A stretch of 64,000 nt of DNA from Comamonas sp. 26 (GTDB lineage Bacteria > Pseudomonadota > Gammaproteobacteria > Burkholderiales > Burkholderiaceae_C). Below, piece by piece: positions 8,676-16,574 of the stretch. Location: assembly GCF_002754475.1 (NCBI RefSeq), contig NZ_PEFL01000001.1, positions 1,054,001 through 1,118,000 of the forward strand. The letters are read 5' to 3'. The notes below the pieces were generated by a model. The model saw only the letters and a list, made by a program, of their open reading frames with translations. It did no database searches and was not told the origin of the DNA. Numbering within the stretch: position 1 is the first letter of the stretch; each line of letters opens with the position of its first letter. The translations under genes and the position numbers were made by a program.

Positions 8676-9956
8676 TTAGTGCAGCCACTTGAGTGGCGTT
8701 GTCACCAACTGCGGGAACATCACAAACAACGCCGCCAGCACCACATAAACCATCAGGAAGGGGTTGGTGCCTTTGATGACGGTTTCCATGCGCAATTTGC
8801 CCACGCCAGCCACCACGTTCTGCACCGTGCCCACGGGCGGGGTAATCAGGCCAATACAGCCCACATAGATGAACATGAAGCCGAAGTAGACGGGGTCAAT
8901 ACCCGCCTTGACGGCCAGTGGTGCGCAGACCGGGCCGAAGATCAGGATGGTAGGTGTCAGGTCCATGGCGGTACCCACTACCAGTAGGAAGATCATCATC
9001 ACGGCCATGAACAGCACGGGCTGGTCCAGCAGGCCGGCAAAGCTGTCGGCCAGCATATTGGGCAGGTCGGCCAGCGTGATCATGTAGGCCGTTACAGTCG
9101 CTGCACCGCAAAGGAACATGACGACAGCGGTGGTCTTGGCTGCAGCCAGAAACACGGCGTAGAGCTTGTTCCAGTTCATCTCGCGATAAACCACCATGGA
9201 GACAAACAGCGCATAGACAGCGGCAACCACGGCAGCTTCGGTGGGGGTGAAGACTCCGCCCTTCAGGCCACCCAGAATGATGACCGGCATCATCATGGCC
9301 CAGAAGCTCTTGAAAATTGCCTTCATGCGCAGACCCCAGCCCACGCGTTCACCCGATGCAAGCTTGAATTTGCGGGCAATAAACCACCATGCGGCGATGA
9401 GGAAGGCACCCATGAACAGGCCGGGGAACACGCCTGCCAGAAACAGCTTGCTGATGGAGGTGTTGGTCGTCACGCCATAAATCACAAAGGGCATGGACGG
9501 CGGAATGATGGGGGCGATGATGCCGCCCGAAGCCAGCAGACCTGCGCTGTAGCTGTCAGGGTACTTCTGGTCGCGCATCATGGGCAGCAAGATGGTGGCC
9601 AGTGCAGCAGTGTCGGCAATGGCCGAGCCACTCATGGACGCCAGCAGCACGGCAGCGCCAATGGCCACATAGCCGAGACCGCCGGGGATATGGCCCACAA
9701 AGGCGCGGGCCAGATCGATGATGCGGCGCGACAGGCCGCCCGCATTCATCAGCTCGCCCGCCAGAATGAAGAAGGGCACGGCCAGCAGTGGGAAGTTGTC
9801 AAAACCCGCTTGCAGGTTTTGCGCCAGCAACTGAGTGTCGAAGAAGTCCAGGTGCCACATCAAGGCCACGCCGGTGAGGATCAGCGAATGCGCAATCGGC
9901 ATGCCAATGACCATGCCGCCGATCAGAACGGCGAGAAAAATCAGGGTTACAACCAT
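8676..9956 (-). CDS. TRAP transporter large permease, DctM type
   Basis: 426 residues, the standard DctM length, with about a dozen hydrophobic segments (for example IFLAVLIGGMVIGMPIAHSL at the start). Typical family stretches are present: GSAIADTAALATILLPMM and GLITPPVGTVQNV. DctM is the sodium-driven translocation subunit of the TRAP complex in the inner membrane. AAGGAG precedes the ATG. It lies 10 nt after the dctQ stop, so the pair is co-translated; dctP follows 110 nt later. Substrate is inferred from the gntK-edd-eda neighbours as gluconate or a related sugar acid. Confidence 0.93.
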   Translation of the reverse strand: MVVTLIFLAVLIGGMVIGMPIAHSLILTGVALMWHLDFFDTQLLAQNLQAGFDNFPLLAVPFFILAGELMNAGGLSRRIIDLARAFVGHIPGGLGYVAIGAAVLLASMSGSAIADTAALATILLPMMRDQKYPDSYSAGLLASGGIIAPIIPPSMPFVIYGVTTNTSISKLFLAGVFPGLFMGAFLIAAWWFIARKFKLASGERVGWGLRMKAIFKSFWAMMMPVIILGGLKGGVFTPTEAAVVAAVYALFVSMVVYREMNWNKLYAVFLAAAKTTAVVMFLCGAATVTAYMITLADLPNMLADSFAGLLDQPVLFMAVMMIFLLVVGTAMDLTPTILIFGPVCAPLAVKAGIDPVYFGFMFIYVGCIGLITPPVGTVQNVVAGVGKLRMETVIKGTNPFLMVYVVLAALFVMFPQLVTTPLKWLH

Positions 9957-9966
9957 GGCGCTCTCC

Positions 9967-10473
9967 TTATTCCACGCTGGTTTCCGAAGATTCGGTGGGG
10001 GTGCCGCGAATCATGTCGCGCACCACCACGACCAGCATGCCAATGGCCAGCACCAGCGTTGCCGCGGCGCCCAGCGCCAGTGGGTAGCCCAGCACCGTGC
10101 TGTAGCTGCTCCAGCCTGCTATCACCTGCTCCCAAGAGCCCCACAGCAGTAGCACCATGCAGGCGGTAATCAGCAACTGTGAAACCCAGAACAGCACCTT
10201 GCGGGCAACAGGGCCGACTCGGGACGTGACCATGTCAAAGCCCAGGTGTGCGCCTTCAAACGCGGCCACGATGGAGCCAATAGCGACCAGCCAGACGAAC
10301 AGCAGACGCGAGATTTCTTCGTACGACACGATGCTGGTGTGAAAGACGTAGCGAAGCACCACGTTGATGAAAACGGCAATCACCATGCCGGCCAAAGCCA
10401 GCACCATCAGCCCTTCGGCCAGCCGTTTGAGCAGTGGCTTGCGCTCTTGCTCTGTTGGGTTGTTTGTTGACAT
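9967..10473 (-). CDS. TRAP transporter small permease, DctQ type
   Basis: 168 residues with four hydrophobic segments, as expected for DctQ. The characteristic segment SYEEISRLLFVWLVAIGSIVAAFEGAHLG carries the RLLFVW motif and the conserved Glu/His. DctQ scaffolds the DctM permease in the inner membrane. It sits between gntK (13-nt gap upstream) and dctM (10-nt gap), so it is in the same operon. The order Q-M-P is one of the standard TRAP orders. Confidence 0.92.
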   Translation of the reverse strand: MSTNNPTEQERKPLLKRLAEGLMVLALAGMVIAVFINVVLRYVFHTSIVSYEEISRLLFVWLVAIGSIVAAFEGAHLGFDMVTSRVGPVARKVLFWVSQLLITACMVLLLWGSWEQVIAGWSSYSTVLGYPLALGAAATLVLAIGMLVVVVRDMIRGTPTESSETSVE

Positions 10474-10486
10474 CGTTGGCTTCCGG

Positions 10487-11038
10487 TTATTTCTGTATTG
10501 GCGATGCAGGTGTTTTGTTGCTCAGCCACTGCTGCACCTGGCGGGCGATCTCACCCAGCTCGGTGGTGGCGCTGATGGTCAGCACGTCGGGCTCAAGGCG
10601 CGGGTCTTCCAGAGTGGCGAACTGGTTGGCCACGAGTTCAGGAGAAAAGAAATGTCCGGGCCGGGTCTGCACGCGGGTCAGAGCAGTTTCGTAGTTCAGC
10701 TCCAGAAACACAAAGCCCAGAGGCTGGGCGCTGCGCAATTGCTCGCGGTATTTGTGCTTGAGGGCAGAGCAGGTGAGCACCACGCTATGGCTGGTGCTGG
10801 CTTGACTGAGCCGCAGGGAAAGACGCTCCAGCCAGCCTTGGCGGTCTTCATCATTTAGTGCAATGCCAGCCGCCATCTTGTCTACGCTCTGCTGCGAGTG
10901 GTAGCTGTCGCCTTCCACTAGTTCCCAGCCCAGTTGCTGCGCGATGGCTTGCCCGGCACTGGATTTTCCGCAGCCGGAAACACCCATGATGACCAGTGCG
11001 ACCATGGTTTGAGGGGTGTCTAGCTTGTTATTATTCAT
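10487..11038 (-). CDS. gntK: Gluconokinase
   Basis: 183 residues, GntK/IdnK family. It phosphorylates D-gluconate with ATP to 6-phosphogluconate, the substrate of Edd. The P-loop GVSGCGKSS is near residue 20, followed by LVEGDSYHSQQSVDKMAAGIALNDEDR, and VVLTCSALKHKYRE, each matching E. coli GntK in place. First gene of the minus-strand operon. Its start is unusual: the ATG at 11038 lies only 3 nt after the operator palindrome and has no separate Shine-Dalgarno sequence. A second in-frame ATG at 11005 (MVALVIMGVSG) is possible. Confidence 0.93.
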   Translation of the reverse strand: MNNNKLDTPQTMVALVIMGVSGCGKSSAGQAIAQQLGWELVEGDSYHSQQSVDKMAAGIALNDEDRQGWLERLSLRLSQASTSHSVVLTCSALKHKYREQLRSAQPLGFVFLELNYETALTRVQTRPGHFFSPELVANQFATLEDPRLEPDVLTISATTELGEIARQVQQWLSNKTPASPIQK

Positions 11039-11041
11039 TTT

Positions 11042-11055
11042 GGATAGCGCTATCC
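11042..11055. promoter_or_regulatory. Operator palindrome O1 before gntK
   Basis: GGATAGCGCTATCC is a perfect 14-bp palindrome of the even, CG-centred type bound by LacI-family repressors. It shares its 8-bp core TAGCGCTA with a second site by the divergent LacI-type gene. On the minus strand a TTGACC (-35 like) lies just upstream, so a bound repressor would block transcription start of gntK. Confidence 0.75.
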
Positions 11056-11153
11056 TTGCTGGTCAAAAAAATGCGCCGCGAGAAACTCCGAACTACGCAG
11101 AACTCGTAGACTTCAGAGCTGAACCGGCTGCAGATAGGTGATCAAAATTGTTT

Positions 11154-11167
11154 GGTTAGCGCTATCA
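11154..11167. promoter_or_regulatory. Operator palindrome O2 before the LacI-type gene
   Basis: GGTTAGCGCTATCA keeps the core TAGCGCTA of O1 with imperfect outer bases. The two centres are 112 bp apart, so looping between them is conceivable. It sits about 40 bp before the regulator start and suggests autoregulation. Confidence 0.7.
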
Positions 11168-11204
11168 TATCATTGCTGAATCCACGTTTTATTAGGAGAT
11201 TCCC

Positions 11205-12278
11205 TTGCCTCGCGCCTCAAATCCTCAAGCTGATCGCAGCTCTGAACCCGCGAACTCACGTCGCTCACGTGCCAGCGGAAGGGTCACGCTCAGCGATGTG
11301 GCAGAGGCAGCGGGTGTCAGCTCAATGACGGTCTCACGTGCCTTGCGGGGGGAGCGCAGAGTCGCGCCAGCGCTGGTTGAGAAGGTGCGTGAGGTGGCGG
11401 CCTCGCTGGGCTATGTGCCTGACCTTGCTGCACGTGCGCTGGCATCGCAAAAAAGCACGCAGGTGCTGGTGTTGGTGCCCATGCTGTCAAACACGCTGTT
11501 TGTGGATGTGCTGGAGGCTGCGCACAAGGTGCTGTTTGCGCGTGGCTATCACATGCTGATTGGCGTGACGCACTACGACCCGCAGGAAGAGGAGCAACTG
11601 CTGCGAGCCTATTTGCCCATGCGCCCGGCAGGCCTGCTGTTGACGGGGTTTGACCACAGTGAAGCGTCTCGAAAGCTGCTGGCAGCCAACCCGGTGCCGC
11701 GTGTGCATCTGATGGAGCTGCACCCGACTGAGCGAAGCCAGGGTACCTATAGCGTTGGCTTTTCGCAGACGCAGGCAGGGGCAGAGATCACGCAGCACCT
11801 GCTGGACAAAGGCTACCGCCGCATTGCCTTTTGCGCGGCCCAGCTCGATGCACGGGTCATGCAGCGGCTGGAGGGGTTCCGTCAGGTGCTTAAGCAGGCC
11901 AATTTGTATGATCCGGCGTTGGAGTTCCTTGACCCCGAGCGCTCATCAATGGCGCTGGGGGCAAGGCAGTTTGAGGCTCTGATGAAGAGCCAGCATGCGG
12001 TAGATGCTATCTTTTTTTGCAATGACGACATTGCGCAGGGAGCCTTGCTGGCTGCCAGTCGTCTGGGTGTGCAGGTGCCTCAGCAGGTCGCTATAGCGGG
12101 CTTCAATGATTTGCCTGGTAGCGACCAGATGGTTCCGCCGCTGACCACCATTCATACGCCACGAAGTGAGGTGGGGGAGAAAGCGGCCACTATGTTGCTG
12201 CAACTCTTGGATGGAGAGGCAGTCAAGCAGCCTTGCATGGATCTGGGCTTCACCTTGGTGCCCAGATCTAGTACCTGA
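11205..12278 (+). CDS. LacI-family regulator of the gluconate operon (GntR-like)
   Basis: 357 residues. An N-terminal helix-turn-helix (VTLSDVAEAAGVSSMTVSRA, residues about 28-47) with the LacI hinge helix (DLAARALAS) precedes a periplasmic-binding-protein-like effector domain. The start is a TTG at 11205 with AGGAG 6 nt upstream; no ATG fits. It is divergent from gntK-dctQMP-edd-eda with two shared-core palindromes between, so it probably represses that operon and itself, with gluconate or 6-phosphogluconate as the likely inducer. It is functionally like E. coli GntR, which is also a LacI-family protein. The effector is inferred. Confidence 0.88.
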   Translation: MPRASNPQADRSSEPANSRRSRASGRVTLSDVAEAAGVSSMTVSRALRGERRVAPALVEKVREVAASLGYVPDLAARALASQKSTQVLVLVPMLSNTLFVDVLEAAHKVLFARGYHMLIGVTHYDPQEEEQLLRAYLPMRPAGLLLTGFDHSEASRKLLAANPVPRVHLMELHPTERSQGTYSVGFSQTQAGAEITQHLLDKGYRRIAFCAAQLDARVMQRLEGFRQVLKQANLYDPALEFLDPERSSMALGARQFEALMKSQHAVDAIFFCNDDIAQGALLAASRLGVQVPQQVAIAGFNDLPGSDQMVPPLTTIHTPRSEVGEKAATMLLQLLDGEAVKQPCMDLGFTLVPRSST

Positions 12279-12311
12279 TAAGAGACTTAAGTGGCTTGAG
12301 CGGTGCGCTGC

Positions 12312-12896
12312 TCAGGCTTCAGGTGCTGACTTGCCGCGCCCGGTAATCTTGTCTTTCAGATCGAGCAAGCGGGTCACGGTAGAGCCCATGCCCATGAGCT
12401 GCATGGCGGTTTCGGGCGAAAGGCGCTGCACATCGTCAAACCAGCTCATCAGCTTGTCGATGAGCTCGTGCATATCGCGCATGCGCTGCTGGGCATAACG
12501 CTCTTCATCAGAGCTGGCTTCTTCCATCATGGCGGCGCGCAGCATGGACTGTGTGGGCTCAATCTCGCGGCGGCGGCGCTCTTCAGCCAGACGTTTGAAG
12601 ATTTCCCAGACATCCTCGGGCGCCTGAAAGTATTCGCGGCGGTCACCGGGCTGATGACGCAGCTGAACCAGCCGCCAGGCTTGCAGTTCCTTGAGTCCCA
12701 TGCTCACGTTGGAGCGGGAAAACTCCAGCGTCTCGGCAATCTGGTCGGCGTTCAGCGGCTCGGACGAGATAAACAGCAGGGCGTAGATCTGCCCCACGGT
12801 GCGATTAATGCCCCAGCGGCTGCCCATTTCACCAAAATGCGAAACAAATTGCCTGCTCAGTTCCGGCAGTGGTTTAGCTTGAGTCATGGCCTCCAT
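12312..12896 (-). CDS. GbsR/MarR-family transcriptional regulator
   Basis: 194 residues. The segment GRTVG-type start (INRTVGQIYALLFISSEPLN), the recognition region ADQIAETLEFSRSNVSMGLK and the wing (RHQPGDRREYFQ) match the GbsR group of MarR-like winged-helix proteins. The C-terminal half is helical and charged, likely for dimerisation. Two starts are possible (12896 or 12887); neither has an ideal ribosome-binding site. It is convergent with the LacI-type gene and divergent from the acyltransferase gene, so no target can be named with confidence. Confidence 0.8.
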   Translation of the reverse strand: MEAMTQAKPLPELSRQFVSHFGEMGSRWGINRTVGQIYALLFISSEPLNADQIAETLEFSRSNVSMGLKELQAWRLVQLRHQPGDRREYFQAPEDVWEIFKRLAEERRRREIEPTQSMLRAAMMEEASSDEERYAQQRMRDMHELIDKLMSWFDDVQRLSPETAMQLMGMGSTVTRLLDLKDKITGRGKSAPEA

Positions 12897-13146
12897 TGTG
12901 CCTTTGCATGGACTTCTCAGTGGGGCGTGGGATCAAGCCAGAGTGCAACTCCTGCACTTTCAAGCATTAAATTTTGTAATTCCTGGCATGTCTTGTCGCG
13001 TAACACTTGCAACGCGTCAGCAAATTGTTGGGAATCGGCGCAAAATCGCCACCTGTTTTTACGTCGGCTTTCTGACCTTTCCGGGTCTTGGATCAAAAGC
13101 GCACTTTGTTGCCTGTGATTTGCTAGCTGCAGGTAGCCGTGATCAG

Positions 13147-14325
13147 ATGTCCCAAAGTTCAACTTCTATTTCCTCTCATTCCCGTAGCGCGCTGCTCGAT
13201 TGCACCAAGGGGCTGGCATGCGCCGCTATCGTCTGGCATCACCTCGCTTTTTACGGCCCGATGTCCGATGTGGCCCACCCCGTGATGCCAGACCTGCTGG
13301 ACTGGCTGTATGAGTACGCCCGTATGGCGGTGCAGATATTTCTGGTGATTGGCGGCTTTCTGGCCGCCGCCAGCCTCGCCCCGCAAGGGCTGTCACGCTT
13401 TGACTCGCCATGGGCAAAGATCGGCAAGCGCTTTGTTCGCCTGCTTGTTCCCTATGCGGTGGCGCTGGTGATGACGATTGTGATTTCAGCGGCCATTCGT
13501 CCCTGGTTTGATCACGATTCAGTTTCTGCCGATCCTGACCTTTGGCAGCTCATGGCCCATGCGCTGCTGCTGCAAGGCATTGTGGGTGAGGAGTCGCTGT
13601 CTGCCGGTGTCTGGTATGTGTCCATCGACTTTCAGCTGTTTGCGGGCACTGTATTGCTGCTGGCCGGGGTGCGCTGGCTGCAGCAACGGATTGCTGCACG
13701 CTTGGGCGATGCAGCGGTTGCACGCTGCTGGCCGTGGACCGTAACTGGCGCGCAGGCGCTGGTCGTGCTGGGCGCGTCGGCATCGCTGCTGAGCTTCAAT
13801 CTGGATGCTGAGCTTGATGTCTGGGCCATTTACTTCATGGGTGCCTATGGCATAGGCATGATGGCCTTCTGGGCTGTGGCGGCAGAAAAGCGCATCACGG
13901 CGTGGAGCTGGGGCATGCTGATTGCCGCACTGGTCATTGGTGCGCTGGTTTATGAATGGCGCGACCGTATCTTTCTGGCCGGCGTGACGGCCATGCTGCT
14001 GATCATCTGCATGCGCACCGAGGGCATTGCGCGCTGGAAGGGCTTTGCGCCGCTGCGTCGACTGGGTGAGATTTCGTATTCGGTGTTTCTCATCCACTTC
14101 TCCATCTGTCTGCTGGTCAATGCGGTGGTCAACCACTTCTGGCATGGCTCAGTCACAGCGGCCGTGGTGGGCATTCCGTTTGCCTTTGTGCTGTCTCTGA
14201 CGGCGGGTTATGCGCTGTACCAGCTGGTTGAATGCCATGTCTCGTCGTGGAACCAGGCACTGCGCTGGCAGGCGGGTCTGATTGGTGCCGGTTTGCTGAC
14301 GACCTTGCTGGCAGGTCTGCGTTAA
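13147..14325 (+). CDS. Acyltransferase family 3 membrane protein
   Basis: 392 residues from the ATG at 13147. Around ten hydrophobic segments are spread over the protein. The N-terminal block (LLDCTKGLACAAIVWHHLAF) with its conserved His, and the later GEISYSVFLIHFSICLLVN, are typical of acyltransferase-3 (OafA/YrhL-like) proteins, which transfer acetyl or other acyl groups to surface sugars or other acceptors at the inner membrane. The open frame extends upstream to 12886, but that part overlaps the divergent regulator and is not protein-like. No glycan genes lie nearby, so the acceptor is unknown. A terminator follows. Confidence 0.85.
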   Translation: MSQSSTSISSHSRSALLDCTKGLACAAIVWHHLAFYGPMSDVAHPVMPDLLDWLYEYARMAVQIFLVIGGFLAAASLAPQGLSRFDSPWAKIGKRFVRLLVPYAVALVMTIVISAAIRPWFDHDSVSADPDLWQLMAHALLLQGIVGEESLSAGVWYVSIDFQLFAGTVLLLAGVRWLQQRIAARLGDAAVARCWPWTVTGAQALVVLGASASLLSFNLDAELDVWAIYFMGAYGIGMMAFWAVAAEKRITAWSWGMLIAALVIGALVYEWRDRIFLAGVTAMLLIICMRTEGIARWKGFAPLRRLGEISYSVFLIHFSICLLVNAVVNHFWHGSVTAAVVGIPFAFVLSLTAGYALYQLVECHVSSWNQALRWQAGLIGAGLLTTLLAGLR

Positions 14326-14347
14326 ATCTGTTGGCACCCATAAAAAA

Positions 14348-14372
14348 GCAGCCCGATGAGGCTGCTTTTTTT
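14348..14372. terminator. Terminator between acyltransferase gene and rnk
   Basis: GCAGCC / GGCTGC stem with loop CGATGA, A-run before and seven T after. It serves both convergent genes. Confidence 0.8.
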
Positions 14373-14393
14373 GTGATTGCAGGCTGGGCTGGG

Positions 14394-14804
14394 TTAGCGG
14401 TGCAACTCGCCTGAGCTTTCAGGCTGGAACTCGATGGCATCAACGCGCACCGTGACCTGATGACCCGTGGGGCTAGGCATCTTCAACTCATCGCCGACAG
14501 AAAGACCCAGCAAGGCAATGCCCACGGGGGCAAAGATGGAGACCTTGTCGGCGCTGCCATCCATGTCCTTGGGGTAGACCAGTGTCAGCGTGTTGCTCTT
14601 GTTGATTTCGAGCATGGTGAAGCGCACCGTCGAATTCATGGTCACCACATTGGGGGGCATATCTTCCGGGTCGAGCACATCTGCGCGATCCAGCTCTGCT
14701 TCCAGTGCATCACGGCCCGGAAACAGGCTGTTGTTCTTTTCCAGCAGCGTTTCGATGCGTTCCAGATCCAGAGACGACAAAGTGATGTTGGGCTTGCGCT
14801 CCAT
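14394..14804 (-). CDS. rnk: Rnk, nucleoside diphosphate kinase regulator
   Basis: 136 residues, the normal Rnk length. An N-terminal coiled helical pair (LSSLDLERIETLLEKNNSLF) is followed by the GreA/GreB-like C-terminal domain (VSIFAPVGIALLGLSVGDEL). Rnk binds RNA polymerase near the secondary channel and was named for its effect on nucleoside diphosphate kinase levels. I chose ATG 14804 because GGGAG lies 7 nt upstream; the frame is open to 14912 but that extension is not family-like. It is followed by the shared terminator. Confidence 0.92.
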   Translation of the reverse strand: MERKPNITLSSLDLERIETLLEKNNSLFPGRDALEAELDRADVLDPEDMPPNVVTMNSTVRFTMLEINKSNTLTLVYPKDMDGSADKVSIFAPVGIALLGLSVGDELKMPSPTGHQVTVRVDAIEFQPESSGELHR

Positions 14805-15462
14805 GGTGTGACTCCCTTGCGAGATGCAGTAATTGACGCTTTGGCGTTGCGCGAACGGACAAAAGCCCGGGCAACGGTGTTGTCCGGGCCAAGGCATGCA
14901 GATAGGCACCAAATTGGTGCATTCCCTGTATTGTCAGCCAAGGATGCGGAAGTGCCAAGTCATCTCGCACTGGGTCAGTGCGAATTAAGTTTAATGTTTG
15001 CTCTTCTTTAAGTAGCGTGTTACGCCTGCCAGTAAAGGGCTTGATTCTGTTTTTATAGAAAATTTAAAACTCTTGATTGACACGGTATTGATTGCGATGT
15101 TTCAAGAGTTGTCTCTTTCATCCAATTTTTAAATCATTAATACTCATGTGCGTAGAATTCGGTAAAACTAAAAATTATTTTTGAATGTATTTGGTATTAT
15201 TTTAAAATTTGCATGAATTAAATAATTTCGATAATTTTATTTTCAGATAAGTAGGTGATTTTTTTTAATAAATTTCATTATGGTAATTCATGGTTAAATG
15301 ATTTTTGTCCGATGGCGACAGCTCTTGCCTTTTTGCGTCATTTTATTTGTAAGGGAAGGCTTGCTCTCAGTAGATGCCCGATTGACCTTGATCAATGGGG
15401 TTTGTGAAAATATTCTATGGTAAGCCAATGGCTTTGTTTATTGATTCAGAAGTGGGTAAGTC
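14805..15462. other. 658-bp intergenic region, strongly AT-rich from about 15000
   Basis: No credible gene on either strand. From about 14990 to 15350 the composition drops far below the surrounding DNA, with long A/T runs. It holds an FNR-type box at 15382-15395. Such AT islands often mark nucleoid-protein binding and acquired or silenced regulation; I cannot tell which from sequence alone. Confidence 0.7.
15382..15395. promoter_or_regulatory. FNR/ANR-type box upstream of the AraC gene
   Basis: TTGAC-CTTG-ATCAA, one base from the TTGAT-N4-ATCAA consensus, and a common variant in beta-proteobacteria. It ends 67 bp before the ATG at 15463. A TATTCT (15411-15416) could be the -10 element. Confidence 0.5.
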
Positions 15463-16485
15463 ATGAATCAGCGCAGTGTTCGTAATATCAGTCTCAAAAA
15501 ATATTCTCAGATTGCCACTGATCTGGGAATTGATCAATTACGAATGTTCCGACAGGTGGGGCTTGAATCCAGCTGGCTGCAGGCTTCTGAAATTTGGGTG
15601 CCTGAAACCAATTTTGCCCATTTGCTTCAAAAAACATCCAGCGCTGCTGATAATGCATCGATAGGCCTGTTAATGGGCGCGCTGTGGAAGCTTTCTGATT
15701 TTGGTTATTTAAGCCTCGCCCTTCAGTACCAAGCCAGCCTAGGGCAGGCGATTGCTACCATTTCTGAGTACTCGCACCTGCTCAGCAGCACAATTAGCGT
15801 CAATGTGGTGCGGCAGAACAAAGTTGCCATCATTCAGCTGCACTTGACTACGGGCCGGGAGCAGCCGGGGCGTCACCCGGTGGAGTTGGGCGTGGCGGTG
15901 CTGCAGGCCTTGTGCCGCCATCAGCTGGGTCGCAACTGGTGCCCTATGAGCACGCATTTCACACATGAGGCACCGATCAGCACGGTGCAGCATCGGCGTA
16001 TCTTTGGCTCGGACATGGTGTTTGATTCTGATTTCGACGGACTGGTGCTTTCTTGCGCAGACCTTGACCAGATTCACCCCGCTTATGACGAAAGCATGGA
16101 GCAGTATGCGCGCCACTTTCTTGACACCATGGCGCCTGTGCGAGCCCGGCCAGATATTGAGCAGCAGGTCAAGCTGGCCATTCAGGCCTTGTTGCCCCAT
16201 GGTCGCTATAGCATCGCGCAGGTGGCCAGCACCATTGGGTTCAGCACGCGCTCGCTACAGCGCAATCTGGATAGTTCGGGCACCAGTTTTCAGCTGGCGC
16301 TCAATGCCGTGCGTATGCAGACTGCGACCCGGGCGCTGAAGAACCCGCGTCTGTCCATCAGCGACGTGGCCCTGCAGACCGGCTTTGCCGAGAACAGCTC
16401 TTTTACGCGCTGGTTCAATGCAGAGTTTCAACAAAGCCCCAGCAACTGGCGCGCCGTGAATTTTGCGAGCGTAGCGGTGAACTGA
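15463..16485 (+). CDS. AraC-family regulator with arabinose-binding-like N-terminal domain
   Basis: 340 residues. The N-terminal two thirds resemble the AraC 'arabinose-binding' (OruR/ArgR-type) domain, with GYLSLALQYQASLGQAIATI typical. The C-terminal DNA-binding domain has two helix-turn-helix units: IAQVASTIGFSTRSLQRNL and ISDVALQTGFAENSSFTRW. Regulators of this group often control catabolism of amino acids, aromatics or steroids. The neighbours are a convergent Bug receptor gene and rnk, so the target is not clear. The AT-rich upstream region and FNR-like box suggest oxygen-linked or silenced expression. Confidence 0.85.
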   Translation: MNQRSVRNISLKKYSQIATDLGIDQLRMFRQVGLESSWLQASEIWVPETNFAHLLQKTSSAADNASIGLLMGALWKLSDFGYLSLALQYQASLGQAIATISEYSHLLSSTISVNVVRQNKVAIIQLHLTTGREQPGRHPVELGVAVLQALCRHQLGRNWCPMSTHFTHEAPISTVQHRRIFGSDMVFDSDFDGLVLSCADLDQIHPAYDESMEQYARHFLDTMAPVRARPDIEQQVKLAIQALLPHGRYSIAQVASTIGFSTRSLQRNLDSSGTSFQLALNAVRMQTATRALKNPRLSISDVALQTGFAENSSFTRWFNAEFQQSPSNWRAVNFASVAVN

Positions 16486-16522
16486 TGGAGCGAACCTGAC
16501 AGCCGGGTGAGCAAGAACGCAC

Positions 16523-16560
16523 AAGGCCGGAGTCTCAATGACTCCAGCCTTTGTGTTTTT
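16523..16560. terminator. Terminator between AraC gene and Bug gene
   Basis: AAGGC-GGAGT / ACTCC-GCCTT stem with one internal mismatch, followed by TTGTGTTTTT. It suits both convergent genes. Confidence 0.65.
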
Positions 16561-16574
16561 ACAGACGCTGGCTA

